Shown: one piece after another, positions 6,491-8,392 of the stretch
Numbering within the stretch: the stretch's first letter is position 1
How the letters are laid out: every line of letters starts with the position of its first letter
Assembly: GCA_027064265.1 (NCBI GenBank)
Contig: JAMOQA010000465.1
Coordinates: forward strand, 1-8,392
DNA: 8,392 nt
Origin: Acidobacteriota bacterium
GTDB taxonomy: Bacteria; Acidobacteriota; Polarisedimenticolia; J045
Direction: 5' to 3'
Translations under genes and position numbers: made by a program
Notes under the pieces: generated by a model
Seen by the model: only the letters and a program-made list of their open reading frames with translations
The model's database searches: none
What the model was told of the DNA's origin: nothing

Positions 6491-7345
6491 ATGGATGAAC
6501 GGCGGACGGCCCTCCTCTACGCGGTGCTGGCGATGTTCCTCCTCGCCGTCCTCGCCTGGCAGGTCCCGGTAGAGGGGCAGGGAAACGCCCTGCTCTCGGC
6601 CGGCCGGGCCGTCGTCTCGCCCGTGGTCGACGGGGTGATCGGCGCCGTCGACCTGGTGCGGCGGGGCTGGACCGGGTACGTCGCCCTGGTCGGGGTCCGG
6701 CGGGAGCGGGACGAGCTCCGGGCCCGCCTCGAGCGGCTCGAGACCGATGTCGCCCTGTGCGACGAGGTCCGCCGGGAGAACGACAGGCTCCGGGAGATGC
6801 TCGACCTGGTGCGGTCCGGGGCGTTCGAGCGGGCCCTGGTCGCGCGGGTGGTCGCCGACCTCTCGTCCGGCCCCCGGAACCGGATGCTGCTGGTCGACCG
6901 GGGGCGCCGTGACGGGGTCGAGCGGGGCTGGGTAGCGGTCCACCGGGGGGCCCTGGTCGGGCTGGTCGTCCGGGCCGGCCGGCGCAGCGCCGAGGTGATG
7001 ACCCTCGAGGACCCGGACGCTGCCGTCGCCGTCCGGCACCGGGAGGGACGGTACGTCGGCGTGCTCCACGGCGGGGGACGCGGGGCCGCCGTCGTCGCCC
7101 GCCTGGACTACGTGCCGCGGGATCGCCCGGTCGTCGTCGGCGACACGCTGGTCACGAGCGGCCTGGACGGGGTCTACCCCCCGGGCCTCGTGGTCGGCCG
7201 GGTCCGGGCCCTCGGGGGGGATTCCCCCCTGACGTGGACGATCCGGGTCGACCTGGCGTTCACCGGGTCGACCCTCGAGGAGGTGCTGCTCGTGCCCCCG
7301 CCGGCCCCGGTACCGCGGCCGGACGACGCGGAGGACGGCCGATGA
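6491..7345 (+). CDS. mreC: Rod shape-determining protein MreC
   Basis: 284-aa bitopic membrane protein that links MreB to periplasmic wall enzymes and activates PBP2. Residues about 8-23 form the single membrane helix after a short cytoplasmic tail (MDERRT). A Glu/Arg-rich coiled coil follows (about 63-108; RRERDELRARLERLE, RRENDRLREMLDL). The two-lobed beta domain (about 115-268) has the family hallmarks: SGPRNRMLLVDRGRRDGV (126-143) and the highly conserved TSGLDGVYPPGLVVGRV (222-238). A short Pro/acidic tail follows. Length is typical. The ATG at 6491 has Shine-Dalgarno GGGAGGG with a 6-nt spacer, embedded in a hairpin. Its stop codon overlaps the mreD start (ATGA), so the two are translationally coupled. 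Confidence 0.95.
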   Translation: MDERRTALLYAVLAMFLLAVLAWQVPVEGQGNALLSAGRAVVSPVVDGVIGAVDLVRRGWTGYVALVGVRRERDELRARLERLETDVALCDEVRRENDRLREMLDLVRSGAFERALVARVVADLSSGPRNRMLLVDRGRRDGVERGWVAVHRGALVGLVVRAGRRSAEVMTLEDPDAAVAVRHREGRYVGVLHGGGRGAAVVARLDYVPRDRPVVVGDTLVTSGLDGVYPPGLVVGRVRALGGDSPLTWTIRVDLAFTGSTLEEVLLVPPPAPVPRPDDAEDGR

Positions 7346-7815
7346 GAACCCGCGCGCTCCTCGTCCTCCTGCCCGGGGCGCTGGCCCTCGAGGCCCTCCT
7401 GCGCCTCGGGGGCCCGCTCGCCCACCTGGCGGACCCGCTGCTCGTGGTCGCCCTGGTGACGGCCCTGCCGGGACGCGCCCGGCCCGCGCTCCTCGTCGGC
7501 CTCGTGGCCGGCCTCCTCGACGACGCGGCCTTCGGGAAGTGGTTCGGTTGCCATGCCCTCGTCGACATGACGCTGGCGTACCTGCTGGCCCTCCTGGCCG
7601 GGTTCGTCGACCTCGGCCAGGCCCTGCCCCGGGCGATCGCGATCTTCACCGGGTCCCTCGCGGCATGGGGGCTGGAGCTGGGGCTCGTCGCCCTGTTCGA
7701 CCTCCCGCCGGGGCCGGTGCCCGGCTTGGGCACGTGGGTCACGATGGCCGCGGTGAACGCCGTGCTCGGCGTGCTCCTCGCCGGGTGGGCGGCCCGGCGC
7801 GGCTGGCTGGACTGA
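7342..7815 (+). CDS. mreD: Rod shape-determining membrane protein MreD
   Basis: 157-aa integral membrane protein of the elongasome, bound to MreC in the inner membrane. It is almost entirely hydrophobic, with about five membrane segments (roughly 5-22, 28-43, 47-62, 72-90, 96-119 and 131-150; some may be half-helices). The motif LVGLVAGLLDDAAFGKWFGCHAL (51-73) corresponds to the conserved MreD 'G..G..D......G..AL' region. Length matches the family (about 160 aa). The start at 7342 was chosen because it gives a 4-nt ATGA overlap with mreC and has GGAGGA (7330-7335) 6 nt upstream; an in-frame ATG at 7234 would add 36 non-hydrophobic residues overlapping mreC and is unlikely. Sequence conservation in MreD is low, so the call rests on position plus topology. 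Confidence 0.92.
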   Translation: MRTRALLVLLPGALALEALLRLGGPLAHLADPLLVVALVTALPGRARPALLVGLVAGLLDDAAFGKWFGCHALVDMTLAYLLALLAGFVDLGQALPRAIAIFTGSLAAWGLELGLVALFDLPPGPVPGLGTWVTMAAVNAVLGVLLAGWAARRGWLD

Positions 7816-7816
7816 C

Positions 7817-8392
7817 ATGCGGATCGACTACCGCAAGCTTCGGCCCTACGTCGAGTACCAGCTGTCGCGAATGCTGTCGCGGCGGCTGCTCGTCCTGCAG
7901 GTCGTCGTCGTCGCGATGTTCGTCGTGTACGCCGGGGTCTTCTGGTACCTGCAGGTCGTACGGGGGCCGGAGTACCGGCGCCTCGCCGAGGAGAACCGCC
8001 TGCGCCGCCGGGTGATCCGCCCCGTCCGGGGCCTCCTGCGGGACGTGGGCGGGGAGCTCGTCGCGTCGAATCGTCCGGCGTTCGCGGTGACCCTGGACCG
8101 GGAACGGTGCCGGGACCCGGAGGCGGAGGTCCGCCGTCTCGCCGCGCTCCTGGAACGGGACCCGGCCCCGATGCTGGAACGGTTGCACCGGGGAGATCGG
8201 CTGCCGCGATTCCTGCCGGTCCCGTTGCTCTCCGGCGTCGACCTGGCGGCGGCCGCCCGCATCGAGGCACGGCGGGAGGACCTGCCGGCCATCGACGTCA
8301 CGGTGGTCGCGCGGCGCCACTATCCCCTCGGGGAGGCGGCGGCCCACGTGATCGGCTACCTCTCCGAGGCGACCGAGAAGGAACTGCGGGAG
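7817..8392 (+). CDS. mrdA: Penicillin-binding protein 2 (N-terminal part, cut by the window end)
   Basis: The frame is open for 192 codons to the last base. It is the start of the elongasome transpeptidase that cross-links peptidoglycan with RodA. The ATG at 7817 lies one base after the mreD stop; only a poor Shine-Dalgarno is visible, so translation is probably coupled to mreD. Residues 1-22 are a basic cytoplasmic tail and about 23-45 the membrane anchor (LLVLQVVVVAMFVVYAGVFW). The class B PBP pedestal/dimerisation domain begins with EYRRLAEENRLRRR and RGLLRDVGGELVASN (71-85), where family members usually read 'RG.I.DRNG..LA.N'. HYPLGEAAAHVIGYLSE (168-184) matches the conserved 'R.YP.G..AAHVLGY' motif. 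The catalytic SxxK, SxN and KTG motifs lie beyond the window. Gene order after mreD strongly supports PBP2, with rodA expected next. Confidence 0.93.
   Translation, partial: MRIDYRKLRPYVEYQLSRMLSRRLLVLQVVVVAMFVVYAGVFWYLQVVRGPEYRRLAEENRLRRRVIRPVRGLLRDVGGELVASNRPAFAVTLDRERCRDPEAEVRRLAALLERDPAPMLERLHRGDRLPRFLPVPLLSGVDLAAAARIEARREDLPAIDVTVVARRHYPLGEAAAHVIGYLSEATEKELRE

Overview
The window is very GC-rich throughout (by eye around 70% or more) and densely coding. It encodes a Gram-negative, rod-type cell-shape locus: mreB, mreC, mreD and the start of mrdA (PBP2). Nearby are a membrane-anchored PpiD-type periplasmic chaperone and a FecR-domain protein paired with a diguanylate cyclase. This fits a GC-rich proteobacterium-like lineage, such as the former Deltaproteobacteria or the Acidobacteriota. 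Nothing in the window, such as a 16S gene or a taxon-specific marker, fixes the phylum.

Layout. Positions 37-1965 (minus strand) hold a PpiD/SurA-type parvulin prolyl isomerase with one N-terminal membrane anchor. A 424-bp gap between divergent genes (1966-2389) is largely filled by a 196-bp imperfect inverted-repeat element (1987-2182). It has 19-bp terminal inverted repeats centred on ATGCAT and a strong hairpin core, and looks like a MITE-like or structured repeat. From 2390 all genes run on the plus strand: a 480-aa FecR-domain envelope protein, then, overlapping it by 11 nt, a 484-aa protein with a degenerate receiver-like region, a GAF domain and an intact GGDEF domain. After a 98-bp gap with a plausible sigma-70 promoter comes the elongasome operon: mreB (TTG start at 5375), an 84-nt spacer with a hairpin that would cover the mreC ribosome-binding site, mreC, mreD (ATGA overlap with mreC) and mrdA, which runs off the window end.

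How they fit together. MreB filaments, the MreC/MreD membrane scaffold and PBP2 form the core of the lateral-wall synthesis machine. The FecR/diguanylate cyclase pair reads as a separate two-gene unit that may sense the envelope and make c-di-GMP. Its position directly upstream of mreB, in the same direction, raises the possibility of read-through or functional coupling. PpiD helps fold exported envelope proteins. The two findings most worth a second look are the intergenic inverted-repeat element and the pseudo-receiver/GAF/GGDEF protein with its FecR partner. No CRISPR array, tRNA, rRNA, complete transposase gene or phage gene was seen.
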